A stretch of 64,000 nt of DNA from Sphingobacteriales bacterium. GTDB lineage: Bacteria > Bacteroidota > Bacteroidia > Chitinophagales > UBA2359. Location: NCBI GenBank assembly GCA_016700115.1, contig CP064999.1:1612001-1676000 (forward strand), in the 5' to 3' direction. The notes under the pieces were generated by a model. It made no database searches and had not been told where the DNA came from. It saw only the letters and a program-made list of their open reading frames with translations. Positions within the stretch are counted from its first letter, which is position 1, and the number at the start of each line of letters is the position of its first letter. This document shows, one piece after another, positions 28,449 to 38,154 of the stretch. Both the position numbers and the translations under genes were made by a program.

Positions 28449-29645
28449 ATGGAAAAAGAAACCACATCGCCCCCTTCTGTGATCAACTTTACAGATACAC
28501 AAACTGCATTTGCCTACAAATCAAACAACGAACTGAACAAATCTTATTGGCTGTTCCGTTTGATTAACAATTCTTCGCTGGTGAAAGTCAGCACTACGCT
28601 GGCAAGACTGTCATTCAAATGGCACCTGCCGGTAACTCCTTTTGTAAAATATACCATTTACAATCAGTTTTGCAGCGGGGAATCTCTTCAAAGTTCGCTG
28701 CCCGTTATTGCGCGGCTTAATCAATACGGAGTCAAATCTTTATTAGATTATGGCGTGGAGGCCAAAGAATCGGAAGCCGATTTTGACCAAACCATTCAAC
28801 AACTGCTCAAATCTATTGAATTTGCCCGGACTAACCCCGCGGTTCCAGCCATTAGTACCAAAATTACCGGATATGCCCGGTTTGCTTTGCTGGAAAAAGT
28901 AAGCAACAACACTTCTCTCACAACTGAAGAACAAGCTGAATGGGACAACGTTTGGAAACGGATGCACCAACTTTGCACTGCTGCCCGCAATGCCAAAATC
29001 AGCATTTATTTTGATGCAGAAGAAAGTTGGGTTCAGCCTGCCATTGATTTGTTGGTAAATACTATGATGGAACAATACAACAAAGGTTTCCCCTATGCCT
29101 TTACCACCCTTCAAATGTACCGGCACGACCGGCTCGGATTTTTAAAACAACTCTATGCCGATGCTCAGGAAAAGGGATTTTTAGCTGCCGTAAAATTAGT
29201 TCGGGGTGCTTATATGGAAAAAGAAAGAGCCCGCGCAAAAGAATACGGTTATCCTTCTCCAATTCAACCGGACAAAGCCTCATCAGACCGCGATTTTAAT
29301 GCAGCACTTGAATTTTGTATTCGTCATATCGAAGGGGTGGCAGTTTGTAATGCGTCGCACAACGAAGACAGTGCTGATTATCTTTGCAGGGTGATGCAGC
29401 AAGCAGGGGTTGAAGCCAATCATCCCAATGTTTGGTTTGCACAACTTTATGGGATGGGCGATCATATCACTTTCAACTTAGCCAAAGCAGGATATAATGT
29501 TGCCAAATATCTGCCGTATGGTCCGGTCAGAGAAGTGATACCCTACCTGATTCGTCGAAGTGAGGAAAACACCTCCGTTACCGGACAAATGAGCCGGGAA
29601 CTTGGATTAATTCTTCAGGAAAAAAAGCGGCGAAGTAAACTTTAA
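28449..29645 (+). CDS. Proline dehydrogenase
   Basis: FAD-linked oxidation of proline to pyrroline-5-carboxylate, the first step of proline use as carbon and nitrogen source. The 398 residues match the stand-alone PRODH subfamily of Bacteroidota, not the fused PutA. The TIM-barrel motifs are VKLVRGAYMEKERARAKEYG (FAD/proline binding), VCNASHNEDSA, FAQLYGMGDHITFNLA, and YLPYGPVREVIPYLIRRSEEN near the C-terminus with the substrate-contacting YLxRRxxEN pattern. The partner P5C dehydrogenase is not in the window. ATG at 28449. Confidence 0.92.
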   Translation: MEKETTSPPSVINFTDTQTAFAYKSNNELNKSYWLFRLINNSSLVKVSTTLARLSFKWHLPVTPFVKYTIYNQFCSGESLQSSLPVIARLNQYGVKSLLDYGVEAKESEADFDQTIQQLLKSIEFARTNPAVPAISTKITGYARFALLEKVSNNTSLTTEEQAEWDNVWKRMHQLCTAARNAKISIYFDAEESWVQPAIDLLVNTMMEQYNKGFPYAFTTLQMYRHDRLGFLKQLYADAQEKGFLAAVKLVRGAYMEKERARAKEYGYPSPIQPDKASSDRDFNAALEFCIRHIEGVAVCNASHNEDSADYLCRVMQQAGVEANHPNVWFAQLYGMGDHITFNLAKAGYNVAKYLPYGPVREVIPYLIRRSEENTSVTGQMSRELGLILQEKKRRSKL

Positions 29646-29939
29646 TGTGCCTTTAAGAGGTTAGCAACGTTTGTTTGACAAAATAATTAAAAGAAAAATT
29701 GTCATAAATAAGTAAAATAATTTAAAAGGTGCTCTTTTTGAAGGGTTTTACCTTCATCAAGCTATCCTTAACTACCAATAAAACCCTGAACCCTCAATTT
29801 TAAAAGCGCGTACAACATTTTGACTGAAAAAACCTTGCCCAAAAAAAGTTGAATTTGTAAAAAGGTTTATAAAAAAATGACTTAATAATGACAGAGCGTT
29901 AGTATCAAGTATTGTGAGAGGCCGTATTTTTACCGCAAT

Positions 29940-31355
29940 ATGAGCAAATACTCCATACTTCAAACTATTCGCGATGCCGAACAAAGCAAGCAAAAACAGC
30001 TTACTTTGTTCAGCAGATATTTGGATGACCTGCCTCCCGAAATTGGTCGTTTGGAGAATTTGGAACATTTGGATTTACGGGAAAACAGGTTAACTGCCCT
30101 TCCGCCGCAAATTGGCAAACTAAAAAATCTTCGGACACTAAATCTCGAAGGCAACAAACTTTCCAGCCTTCCAGTTGAACTTTGCCGGTTAGAACACCTG
30201 AGAGAACTAAGCCTTTCGAGAAATAAGATCACCGGGCTGCCGGACGAAATCGGAGAACTGACAAACCTAAAGACCTTGATTTTATGTGTCAACAATCTCA
30301 GTTCAATGCCTTCTTCGCTCCGACAACTCAGCAAACTGACTTTTTTGGATTTGTCAAAAAATGCTTTTGAATTTGTTCCGCCTGTTGTGGGACATCTCAG
30401 AAAGCTGAAGCATCTTTGTTTGTCTGATAATCAACTGACTTCCCTGCCTTTTGGTATTTCCAATTTAAAACAACTAACCCATTTAGACCTTAGCTACAAT
30501 CAGTTTAAAGCTTTTCCTGTTTCAATCACCCAACTGTTCAGGTTGGTTGCGCTTGATTTATCAAGCAATCAGATTGACAGCCTTCCTTCAGAGATTCAAT
30601 ATCTAACCGAATTACAATCCCTGGAAATCGTAGATAACCTGCTGACCCAACTTCCCGATGAGATTGGTCAACTCAGCAAGTTGAAAACTTTGGATGTTTC
30701 GGAAAACCAACTTACCGAACTGCCACGCAGTATGGCTCAACTATTGGGATTGAAGGAGTTTTTGTCAGAAGAAAACCCCCTGAAAGAGCCCTACAAAAAG
30801 CTTTCAGAAGCCGGTATTTATGCTCTTTTTCAATATATGAGCAAGGGAATTGATTACACGGTCAATCCTATCATACGGCATTTTCATTCTGAAGCACTGG
30901 ATGATGGATTGTTGCTTGTATTAAAACAGTATTTGAATTATTTCACCCGCTTTAAACAGGCATTTTCAAACGCTTCCATCCGTTTGGAGGTGTCGTCGGC
31001 TAATGACAACCGGTTAATTTTGGAACTTATCTGTTCTGAAGCAATAGAGATAAATAGTGCATACCGCTTATTATATCAGTTTTTACAACCTTTAAGCAGC
31101 AATAAACCGGATCTGATTACTTCAACACTCATTGCGGATGAATTTGCAGAATTAAAGTTGGATTCGGTTGTTCTTAAGGAATGGAAAACTCAATGTCAAT
31201 GGGTGTTTGCATCCGCCCGGATGTTTGGGATATCTAAAACCAAACTAAACCTTGCAGTAAGACAATTACAAAATCAAATCCTGCAAATTCAACCAATCTC
31301 ACAAACGACTCATCAGGAATTTGCTCCGCCGGGGATGGCGGTTTACAGGATTTAA
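29940..31355 (+). CDS. Leucine-rich-repeat protein
   Basis: A 471-residue protein with no signal peptide. From about residue 28 to 275 there are roughly eleven 23-residue leucine-rich repeats of the bacterial/plant-intracellular type (LPPEIGRLENLEHLDLREN, LPVELCRLEHLRELSLSRN and so on). Residues 290-471 form an unrecognised, mostly helical domain (MSKGIDYTVNPIIRHF onward). LRR arrays are protein-binding surfaces, so a cytosolic scaffold is likely. The gene converges on radC with a 7-base gap. Confidence 0.85.
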   Translation: MSKYSILQTIRDAEQSKQKQLTLFSRYLDDLPPEIGRLENLEHLDLRENRLTALPPQIGKLKNLRTLNLEGNKLSSLPVELCRLEHLRELSLSRNKITGLPDEIGELTNLKTLILCVNNLSSMPSSLRQLSKLTFLDLSKNAFEFVPPVVGHLRKLKHLCLSDNQLTSLPFGISNLKQLTHLDLSYNQFKAFPVSITQLFRLVALDLSSNQIDSLPSEIQYLTELQSLEIVDNLLTQLPDEIGQLSKLKTLDVSENQLTELPRSMAQLLGLKEFLSEENPLKEPYKKLSEAGIYALFQYMSKGIDYTVNPIIRHFHSEALDDGLLLVLKQYLNYFTRFKQAFSNASIRLEVSSANDNRLILELICSEAIEINSAYRLLYQFLQPLSSNKPDLITSTLIADEFAELKLDSVVLKEWKTQCQWVFASARMFGISKTKLNLAVRQLQNQILQIQPISQTTHQEFAPPGMAVYRI

Positions 31356-31362
31356 GCCCCTG

Positions 31363-32064
31363 CTACAAAATACCCTCATCTGCAAAACTATAATACCCTG
31401 CGTTGGTGATAATGAGATGGTCCAACAAAGGGATCTCGAGCAGTTTACCGGTTTCAGACAATTTGTTAGTCAGTTGAATATCTGCCTGACTGGGTTTCAG
31501 GTTTCCCGAAGGGTGATTGTGGGCAGCAATAATGCCGGAAGCAAGATAGGTGATAGCCTTTTTGAAAATGATTTTAGAATCGGCCACCGTTCCGGCAATC
31601 CCTCCCGAACTGACACATTCGGCTGCAACTACTATGTTGGCGCGGTTGAGAAAAAGTACCCAAAATTCTTCATGGAGCAAGTCCCCAAGTCTTGGTTGTA
31701 AAACTTCAAAAGCATCATTACTGCTTTTAATTGCCGGTTTTGGGCCAAGTTGTGCAAGTCGCCTTCGTCTGCCAAGTTCCAATGCGGCTACAATCGTGAT
31801 GGCTTTTGCTTCGCCAATTCCTTTAAAATCTCTCAAAGCAGCAATATCTAACTTTGCCAGTTCGTCCAGATTGTTTTCGGCGGCATCTTTTAAAATTCTC
31901 ATACAAAGGGCTACTGCTGTTTCGTTTTTTGAGCCGGAGCCGATTAAAATAGCCAACAACTCGGCATCGGTCAGAGATTCTTTGCCCCTTAATAACAATT
32001 TTTCGCGCGGGCGATCTTCTTCTGCCCACGATTTGATGCCCATTTTTATATATTCCATATTCAT
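31363..32064 (-). CDS. radC: RadC-family JAB/MPN protein
   Basis: A 233-residue RadC homologue. The N-terminal helix-hairpin-helix region holds LRDFKGIGEAKAITIVAA (residues about 77-94). The JAMM metal site has H182-x-H184 in AHNHPSGNL, S192 and D195, with E133 upstream. The protein is complete and all ligands are present. Despite the historic DNA-repair name, a repair role is not established for the family. The start may be the first ATG or the Met 7 codons later. Confidence 0.92.
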   Translation of the reverse strand: MNMEYIKMGIKSWAEEDRPREKLLLRGKESLTDAELLAILIGSGSKNETAVALCMRILKDAAENNLDELAKLDIAALRDFKGIGEAKAITIVAALELGRRRRLAQLGPKPAIKSSNDAFEVLQPRLGDLLHEEFWVLFLNRANIVVAAECVSSGGIAGTVADSKIIFKKAITYLASGIIAAHNHPSGNLKPSQADIQLTNKLSETGKLLEIPLLDHLIITNAGYYSFADEGIL

Positions 32065-32200
32065 TTGGGTTGGAGGTAATGGATATATTTAACAGCAAGC
32101 GTCATTATATAAATTCAAACTGCCCACCTATCCTTTATTTCAGGTTAAGCGGGCAGTTTAAAAAAGAAATTCAACCGGAAGGCGGAAGGTAAAGTGTTAA

Positions 32201-32728
32201 TTATTGATAGGTAACGTCTGTAATTTCTCCAAGGGTGAAATAACGTCTTACCCCCGATAACAAACGAATGACCTGAAACTGAAATGTGCCCGATATTTGT
32301 TTATTGGTTTTGTCGTATTTGGTAATCACTACGCTACCGCTACCATCAACGCCGTAAAACAACAAGTTGGGGTTGGCACCTGCAGCAACCGGGTCTTCGG
32401 CAAAAACAATGGTTGCATGGCTGCCACTGCTGATATTCAAGGGGTAAGTTCCTGTTGCATCGCCCGGTATGGTGATGATAAGTTGCGAACCATCGGTACC
32501 GACTGCGGTAATGGTGGTGATATTATTTACTAAATTTGCGGTTACAGAAGACGATTTCCAATCTTCAGGATTGGCGATATTGCTGTCGTCAGCTATTTTG
32601 GCTTCTACCGAATTTGCCGGATTATTATTGTTATTATTGTCATCAGGATCGTCATCTTCACAAGAAGTAATGCTGATCATGGCTAAGGATACAAAGAGAA
32701 TTAGGAAAAACCGGGCGAATTTTTTCAT
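32201..32728 (-). CDS. Lipoprotein with Asp/Asn tract
   Basis: A 175-residue predicted lipoprotein. MKKFARFFLILFVSLAMISI with the lipobox ITSC is followed by an acidic EDDDPDDNNNNNN spacer typical of Bacteroidota surface lipoproteins. A beta-sandwich-like domain follows (TYPLNISSGSHATIVFAEDP, GSVVITKYDKTNKQISGTF), of the DUF6252-like type. TATCTTTG on the minus strand (32764-32771) is a possible -7 box, 36 bases before the start. Confidence 0.78.
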   Translation of the reverse strand: MKKFARFFLILFVSLAMISITSCEDDDPDDNNNNNNPANSVEAKIADDSNIANPEDWKSSSVTANLVNNITTITAVGTDGSQLIITIPGDATGTYPLNISSGSHATIVFAEDPVAAGANPNLLFYGVDGSGSVVITKYDKTNKQISGTFQFQVIRLLSGVRRYFTLGEITDVTYQ

Positions 32729-32938
32729 GTTTGAAATCGGGGTTTAGTTTAAAATTGATAGAACAAAGATAGATAAATTAAATGGTAATTTGCATGGCAA
32801 CACGTCAAAATGAATTATTGCCGGAAGATGGACAATTTGGTATTTGGTGTTGCGCTGCGTTTGAAGCGGTTTGGTTTGGTTGGTAAAAGTACCGGATTAG
32901 GTCGTAATTTTACCGCCACAACCTATACCGCTTTTTCT

Positions 32939-33709
32939 ATGTCACCTCATCCTGTAAACATTTCGGCGGTCATCATTACCTTTAATGAAGCAGACAATAT
33001 AGGAGCTTGTATAGATTCTTTGTCAGGTGTTGCCGATGAAATTATCGTGGTCGATTCGTATTCTACAGACGCTACCTCGGAAATTTGCCATCAAAAAGGA
33101 GTTCATTTTGTACAACACAAATTTGAAGGGCATATTGAACAAAAAAATTACGCACTGACTTTGGCCAAATACCCCTATATTTTGTCATTAGATGCCGATG
33201 AGGTACTTTCCGAATTGCTCAGGAAGAGTATTCTTGAGGTAAAACAGCACCCGGATTACGATGGTTATTACCTCAACCGGTTAAACAATTACTGTGGTCG
33301 TTGGATCAGGTATGGCAACTGGTATCCCGACCGCAAACTGCGTTTGTGGAACAAAACCAAAGGGCAATGGGGGGGAGTAAATCCACACGACCGGCTTATC
33401 ATGGATTTAGGGGCAACAACTTCGGGTCTAAATGGGGATTTAATGCACTATACCATTAAATCAGTTGCCCAGCATTTAGGGCAAATCAACAAATTCAGCA
33501 GTATCAGAGCTGAACAGTTGTTTAAACAAGGTAAAAAGCCCACCCTTTATTTTCTTTGGTGTAAACCAATGGTCAGTTTTATCTGGTCTTATTTTGTTAA
33601 ACTCGGGTTTTTAGATGGTTATTTTGGTTTTATCATCAGTTTTAACTCTGCTTACGCTGTTTTTTTGCGCTATGCTAAACTTAAAGAACTGTGGAACCAA
33701 CCCCGATAA
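32939..33709 (+). CDS. Family 2 glycosyltransferase, WaaE-like
   Basis: A 256-residue GT-A transferase, from the ATG at 32939. The motifs are SAVIITFNEADNIGACIDSL, EIIVVDSYSTDATSEI, and LSLDADEVLS carrying the DxD site. RKLRLWNKTKGQWGGVNPHDR is typical of the LPS-core glucosyltransferase (WaaE/KdtX) subgroup. A longer frame starts at 32810 but adds 43 residues with no family match. The 3' end overlaps the next transferase by 19 bases, so the two are translationally linked. The coding strand has seven G's near 33369. Confidence 0.85.
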   Translation: MSPHPVNISAVIITFNEADNIGACIDSLSGVADEIIVVDSYSTDATSEICHQKGVHFVQHKFEGHIEQKNYALTLAKYPYILSLDADEVLSELLRKSILEVKQHPDYDGYYLNRLNNYCGRWIRYGNWYPDRKLRLWNKTKGQWGGVNPHDRLIMDLGATTSGLNGDLMHYTIKSVAQHLGQINKFSSIRAEQLFKQGKKPTLYFLWCKPMVSFIWSYFVKLGFLDGYFGFIISFNSAYAVFLRYAKLKELWNQPR

Positions 33710-34812
33710 ATATCCGGCTTTTACATGTTTCGACCGCCCGAACCTGGAGGGGTGGTGAGCAGCAAATTGCATACCTTGTTGATGAGCTGAGCAAACGGTC
33801 AGGTCTTACCCAACATATAGTGTGTACGCGTGGTTCTGCCATGCACCGTTTTTGTGAAGAAAAAGGAATGTCATTCAGCGCAATCACCAAAGTATTCAGT
33901 TTTAACCTTTTTTTTGCATGGAGAATCAAGGAAATCTGCCGCCGGCATCAAATTAACCTTATTCACCTGCACGACCCACATGCGCATCAATTCGGAGTTT
34001 TAGCGGCTGATGTGTTTGGGAACAGGATTCCGATGATACTTTCAAGAAGAGTTGATTATCCCGTTAAACAGGGGGCTTATTCCCGTTACAAATACAATCA
34101 CCACCTGATAAAGCGGATTATTTGTGTGTCTGATGCAGTTAAACAGGTATTGTTACAGGCAGTTTCCGACCCTTCAAAGCTGATTAGGGTGTATAGCGGA
34201 ATTGATTTAGACAAATTTTCAAACCCCGTACCCTCAGGAATTTTGAGGAAAACATTTCAAATTCCCGATAATGAGTACATCATCGGAAACACCGGTGCTT
34301 TGAGCGAACAAAAAGATTATTTGACTTTTTTGGACACTGCCCGAAATTTGATGGATACCGGGGTAAAAGCAAGGTTTGTGATTGTAGGACAGGGGCATTT
34401 GTTCAGGAAACTGAACGAATATGCAGCGGAAAAAGGGCTGTTACCCCATGTCATTTTCACCGGATTTCGTTCAGATGTCGCCGATGTTTTGGCAGAATTT
34501 GACCTGTTTTTAAGTACCTCAATAGCAGAAGGCCTGGGCACATCAATTGCCGATGCTATGGCTTGCGGCATCCCTGTTGTGGCAACCGATGCCGGAGGGG
34601 TGAGAGAAATGGTAATTTCGGAAAAAACAGGGTTATTGGTTCCGGCTCGCGATAGTCATGCGTTAACTTTAGCCGTCCAACGGCTATTGCAAAATCCGGA
34701 ATTTGCTCAACAGTTGAGTCGTCATGCGTTATTGCATATTCAACAGTTTTCAAAAGAAAAAACCGCAGCAAACACCTATGATATTTACCAATCGGTATTA
34801 AGTTCGCCCTGA
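33691..34812 (+). CDS. Family 4 glycosyltransferase
   Basis: A 373-residue GT-B retaining transferase. The acceptor domain starts IRLLHVSTARTWRGGEQQIAYL. The donor domain has IIGNTGALSEQKDYLTFLD, RFVIVGQGHLF, and the signature LFLSTSIAEGLGTSIADAMACGIPVVATDAGG (two acidic residues contacting the nucleotide sugar, where the first E is in SIAEGLG). The GTG start at 33691 lies inside the previous gene. It probably acts after WaaE-like transfer in LPS or surface-glycan assembly; the sugar is unknown. Confidence 0.87.
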   Translation: MEPTPINIRLLHVSTARTWRGGEQQIAYLVDELSKRSGLTQHIVCTRGSAMHRFCEEKGMSFSAITKVFSFNLFFAWRIKEICRRHQINLIHLHDPHAHQFGVLAADVFGNRIPMILSRRVDYPVKQGAYSRYKYNHHLIKRIICVSDAVKQVLLQAVSDPSKLIRVYSGIDLDKFSNPVPSGILRKTFQIPDNEYIIGNTGALSEQKDYLTFLDTARNLMDTGVKARFVIVGQGHLFRKLNEYAAEKGLLPHVIFTGFRSDVADVLAEFDLFLSTSIAEGLGTSIADAMACGIPVVATDAGGVREMVISEKTGLLVPARDSHALTLAVQRLLQNPEFAQQLSRHALLHIQQFSKEKTAANTYDIYQSVLSSP

Positions 34813-34858
34813 AAAATGCCGGTTATTTTAAGGGCAGTATGGAAGTTGAAATTACGGT

Positions 34859-35908
34859 TTACAAGATCAGCATGGCATCTCCGTAGCTGAAAAACTGGTA
34901 TTTTTCTTTCACCGCCTCTTCATAAGCTTTCATAATCAAATCAAAACCGGCGTATGCACAGACCATAATAATAAGGCTGGTTTGAGGCAAATGAAAATTG
35001 GTAATCAGGCAGTCCACCACTTTAAATTCATAAGGGGGATAGACAAACAGGTTAGTCCAGCCGGAAGAAGGTTTGAGTAAATTGGTTGCAGAAACCGATG
35101 ATTCCAACGTTCGTACTGAGGTGGTACCTACGGCACAAACCTTGTTCCCTTTTTCTTTGGCGCGGTTAACCATTTCAGCAGTTTCATCCGGAATACTATA
35201 GTATTCTGCTTCCATTTTATGTTTAGAGAGGTCTTCCACTTCAATAGGTCTGAAAGTACCCAACCCAATATGCAGGGTTACCTCTGCAAAATCAATTCCC
35301 TTAATGGCCAATCTTTTCATAAGTTCGGTACTAAGGTGCAACCCTGCTGTAGGTGCTGCCACTGCTCCTTCTTCTTTGGCATAAACAGTTTGATAGCGCT
35401 CTTTGTCTATGTCTTCGGGTTTGCGTTTGATATATTTTGGAAGCGGAGTACTTCCCAAAACTCCCAAAATGGCTCTGAATTCTTCGTTTGTCCCGTTGAA
35501 TAAAAACCGGATGGTGCGGCCTCTTGAAGTAGTATTATCAACCACTTCAGCAACCAACTCGTCATTATCACCAAAATATAGCTTATTGCCTACTCTGATT
35601 TTGCGGGCAGGGTCAACCAACACATCCCAAAGGCGATTGGTAGGGCTGAGTTCTCTGAGTAAAAAGACTTCGATTTTTGCACCTGTTTTTTCTTTTTTTC
35701 CGTAAAGACGGGCAGGGAACACTTTGGTATTATTGATGACCATGACATCGCCGTCGTCAAAATAATTGAGCACATCCTTGAATATGCGATGCTCGATGGT
35801 GCCGGTTTTGCGGTTAACTACCATCAACCGTGATTCGTGTCTTACTTCAGCAGGATACTGCGCAATTAGTTCTTTAGGTAAATTGAAATTAAATTCGGAT
35901 AGTTTCAT
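34859..35908 (-). CDS. queA: tRNA ribosyltransferase-isomerase QueA
   Basis: Adds the ribosyl part of S-adenosylmethionine to 7-aminomethyl-deazaguanine in tRNA, forming epoxyqueuosine. The 349 residues fit the family. The motifs are FNLPKELIAQYPAEVRHESRL at the start (ending LIAQxPxxxRxxSRLL), DGDVMVINNTKVFPARL, TAGLHLS near the centre, VTLHIGLGTFRP, and CAVGTTSVRTLES with LFVYPPY. The start is the ATG at 35908. It is divergent from the ABC permease gene. Confidence 0.93.
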   Translation of the reverse strand: MKLSEFNFNLPKELIAQYPAEVRHESRLMVVNRKTGTIEHRIFKDVLNYFDDGDVMVINNTKVFPARLYGKKEKTGAKIEVFLLRELSPTNRLWDVLVDPARKIRVGNKLYFGDNDELVAEVVDNTTSRGRTIRFLFNGTNEEFRAILGVLGSTPLPKYIKRKPEDIDKERYQTVYAKEEGAVAAPTAGLHLSTELMKRLAIKGIDFAEVTLHIGLGTFRPIEVEDLSKHKMEAEYYSIPDETAEMVNRAKEKGNKVCAVGTTSVRTLESSVSATNLLKPSSGWTNLFVYPPYEFKVVDCLITNFHLPQTSLIIMVCAYAGFDLIMKAYEEAVKEKYQFFSYGDAMLIL

Positions 35909-36124
35909 ATTTTAAGAAAAAGGAAGTTTATATTGTTGGTTTGCGTTTGATAATAATCTATCGGACAAAACAACTCTGTTTAGTCAAAGGTTTTCTAATT
36001 TGTATGGCCTTGTTTAAAAAGAGGGCAAAAATAGCTTTTTTATGCCGATTAGAGATAAATAGCTGTTATTTTTGTAAACAATTGGACAGCTTTAACACTA
36101 ATATTTCCATTAAAGCATTTCACT

Positions 36125-37384
36125 GTGTTCGTTTTCTTCAAAATTTTTACCGAGGCTGTTATACAGGCCTTACAGGAGTTATGGAATAACAGATTGCGCA
36201 CATTTTTATCGGTATTAGGCATAACTATTGGAATTTTTTGTGTCATTGCCGTGCAAATGATGGTGGAGAGTGTTCAGCGTAACATCAAACAATCGTTTCA
36301 GCGACTGGGGAATGATGTGGTTTTTATAGACCGTTTCCCATGGGACGAAGACCCTTCGATGAACTGGTGGAAATATATCAGACGACCGATACCTAACCTG
36401 AATGAATTTAAGGCCATTGAAAGCAAAGTGCCTTCGGCAGAAGCTGTAACCCTGAGAATAATTGTTCAGGGGCAGGATCTCAAACATCTGAATAATATTG
36501 TTGAAAATGTGCCTATGGCTGCCGGAACCCATGAATTTGGCAACATTTTCGACCTTGAATTTGAAGACGGGCGCTTTTTTACTTCCTTCGAATCACAACA
36601 AGGAAGTCATGTCATTATTTTAGGAAGCACTTTGGCCGAGAACTTATTCCCAAACTATGCGCACGCTGTCGGGCAGGAGGTGAAAATGAAAGGCAAACGT
36701 CTGACTGTTGTAGGGGTTCTGAAACGGGAAGGGAAAAGTTTGTTGGGAGATGGTTTTGACGAAGTGGCATTTATTCCTTACAATTTTATGCGGCGCTATG
36801 TTGACCCAAACAACGAGCGCATGATGCCACTCATTGCTGTAAAAGCTGCCGAAGGGGTTTCTCTCGAACAATTAAAGGACGATTTGAGAGGCGTTTTGCG
36901 TGCAGAACGAAAACTGAAACCGCGGGAAGAGGATAATTTTGCGCTCAACCAAATGAGTTTGCTTACCTCGGTGATTGACAGTGTTTTTGCCGTCATCAAC
37001 ATTGCCGGTTTTCTTATCGGTATTTTTGCTATTTTAGTAGGCGGATTTGGCATCGCCAATATTATGTTTGTGTCGGTCAAAGAGCGAACCGGTATCATCG
37101 GGATAAAAAAGTCGCTTGGCGCAAAAAATTTCTTTATTTTGATTGAATTTCTGATAGAAGCCATTTTCCTTTGCATTATAGGTGGTCTTTTTGGAATTTT
37201 GCTGGTTTGGATTCTAAGTTTTGTGGGCAATAGTTTTATCGAAAGTTTTAAGTTGGTCGTTTCTATCAATAATGTAAGAACCGGACTACTGTTGTCCATA
37301 ATTGTCGGAGTATTGTCGGGGTTTGTTCCTGCTTTGAGTGCCGCAAGGATGAACCCCGTTGAGGCAATCAGACAACGTTTTTAA
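36125..37384 (+). CDS. ABC transporter permease, MacB/FtsX type
   Basis: A 419-residue inner-membrane permease with four helices. Helix 1 is near RTFLSVLGITIGIFCVIAV, followed by a periplasmic MacB-PCD domain. The C-terminal FtsX domain has VINIAGFLIGIFAILVGGFG, ANIMFVSVKERTGIIGIKKSLGAK, and two final helices ending ARMNPVEAIRQRF. No ATPase is encoded nearby, so the partner must be elsewhere. The start is GTG 36125; TATTTTTG at 36067-36074 is a possible -7 box. Confidence 0.87.
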   Translation: MFVFFKIFTEAVIQALQELWNNRLRTFLSVLGITIGIFCVIAVQMMVESVQRNIKQSFQRLGNDVVFIDRFPWDEDPSMNWWKYIRRPIPNLNEFKAIESKVPSAEAVTLRIIVQGQDLKHLNNIVENVPMAAGTHEFGNIFDLEFEDGRFFTSFESQQGSHVIILGSTLAENLFPNYAHAVGQEVKMKGKRLTVVGVLKREGKSLLGDGFDEVAFIPYNFMRRYVDPNNERMMPLIAVKAAEGVSLEQLKDDLRGVLRAERKLKPREEDNFALNQMSLLTSVIDSVFAVINIAGFLIGIFAILVGGFGIANIMFVSVKERTGIIGIKKSLGAKNFFILIEFLIEAIFLCIIGGLFGILLVWILSFVGNSFIESFKLVVSINNVRTGLLLSIIVGVLSGFVPALSAARMNPVEAIRQRF

Positions 37385-37404
37385 CCGGGTTAAATCATTT
37401 TGGT

Positions 37405-37908
37405 ATGAAACAGATCTATTTTGTGCGCCATGCAAAATCAAGTTGGGATCATCCCGGTCTTGCAGACGAGTCAAGACCTTTAAATGACAAGGGATTAAGA
37501 GATGCACCAAAAATGGGGCAGTTTTTACACAATCAGGGCCTAATGCCTGATGCCATGATTAGCAGTCCGGCTTTGCGGGCTTTGACTACTGCACAACTGA
37601 TAGCAAAAGAATTGGGTTTTAATTCGCAGAACATTGAAGTTCAGCCTTTGCTATATACCTTTACCATGCACGTCGAACCCTTGTTGGATTTTATCCTTCT
37701 ATTGCCCAATCAGTATCAGACGGTTATGCTGTTTGGCCATAATCCCACTTTTTCAGAACTTGCAAGCCGGTTTTCCAACTATTCCTTTAAAGACGAGGTC
37801 CCTACCTGCAGCGTGGTTGCTTTTGAAATACAGACAACCGATTGGAAAAAAGCACTCTCTGCCCCTACAAACCTGTTATTGTATGGTTACCCCAAATTAT
37901 TGAAGTAG
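37405..37908 (+). CDS. SixA-type histidine phosphatase
   Basis: A 167-residue phosphoglycerate-mutase-like phosphatase. IYFVRHAKSSW carries the RH(G/A) catalytic His 9. The other conserved blocks are RPLNDKGLRDA, ISSPALRALTTAQ and MLFGHNPTFSEL with the second His. SixA removes phosphate from histidine in phosphotransfer proteins in E. coli; the target here is unknown. It starts 20 bases after the permease stop and is likely cotranscribed. Confidence 0.88.
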   Translation: MKQIYFVRHAKSSWDHPGLADESRPLNDKGLRDAPKMGQFLHNQGLMPDAMISSPALRALTTAQLIAKELGFNSQNIEVQPLLYTFTMHVEPLLDFILLLPNQYQTVMLFGHNPTFSELASRFSNYSFKDEVPTCSVVAFEIQTTDWKKALSAPTNLLLYGYPKLLK

Positions 37909-37948
37909 GGGAAAAATTTGATAGGTGATTTTGAAGCAAAGCCGGAGA

Positions 37949-38092
37949 TTAACAGGGAATGTCCTGATTTTGAGCCGGAATAGTCTGTTCAGAAAATTTG
38001 GGGCAGTCGCATTTGCGTTTTTTCATGGCAGCACAACTGCTTAGTAAACTACAGAGTAAAATTGCGGTTATGAGGATGCGTAAGTTTTTCAT
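37949..38092 (-). CDS. Micro-lipoprotein, 47 residues
   Basis: A short frame not usually called. MKNLRILITAILLCSLLSSC gives a lipobox (LSSC, Cys 20) and a mature peptide of 28 residues, AAMKKRKCDCPKFSEQTI plus a short tail. The CxCPxFS pattern recurs in the next frame (38155-38322), which argues that both are real genes. They could bind a metal or form a disulfide in the periplasm. Function unknown. Confidence 0.65.
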   Translation of the reverse strand: MKNLRILITAILLCSLLSSCAAMKKRKCDCPKFSEQTIPAQNQDIPC

Positions 38093-38154
38093 GTGTTAAG
38101 TTTTGCTCGATTTGGAGATATAAACAGGTAATTGGATGCTCAGTAAAAAAATGG

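Noticed and set aside
31363..32064. RadC as part of a mobile or defence island
   Set aside because: Surrounded by ordinary housekeeping genes with no integrase, restriction or phage genes; treated as a core radC.
32810..32938. N-terminal extension of the WaaE-like glycosyltransferase
   Set aside because: The added 43 residues have no family match; ATG 32939 sits right before the conserved start of the domain.
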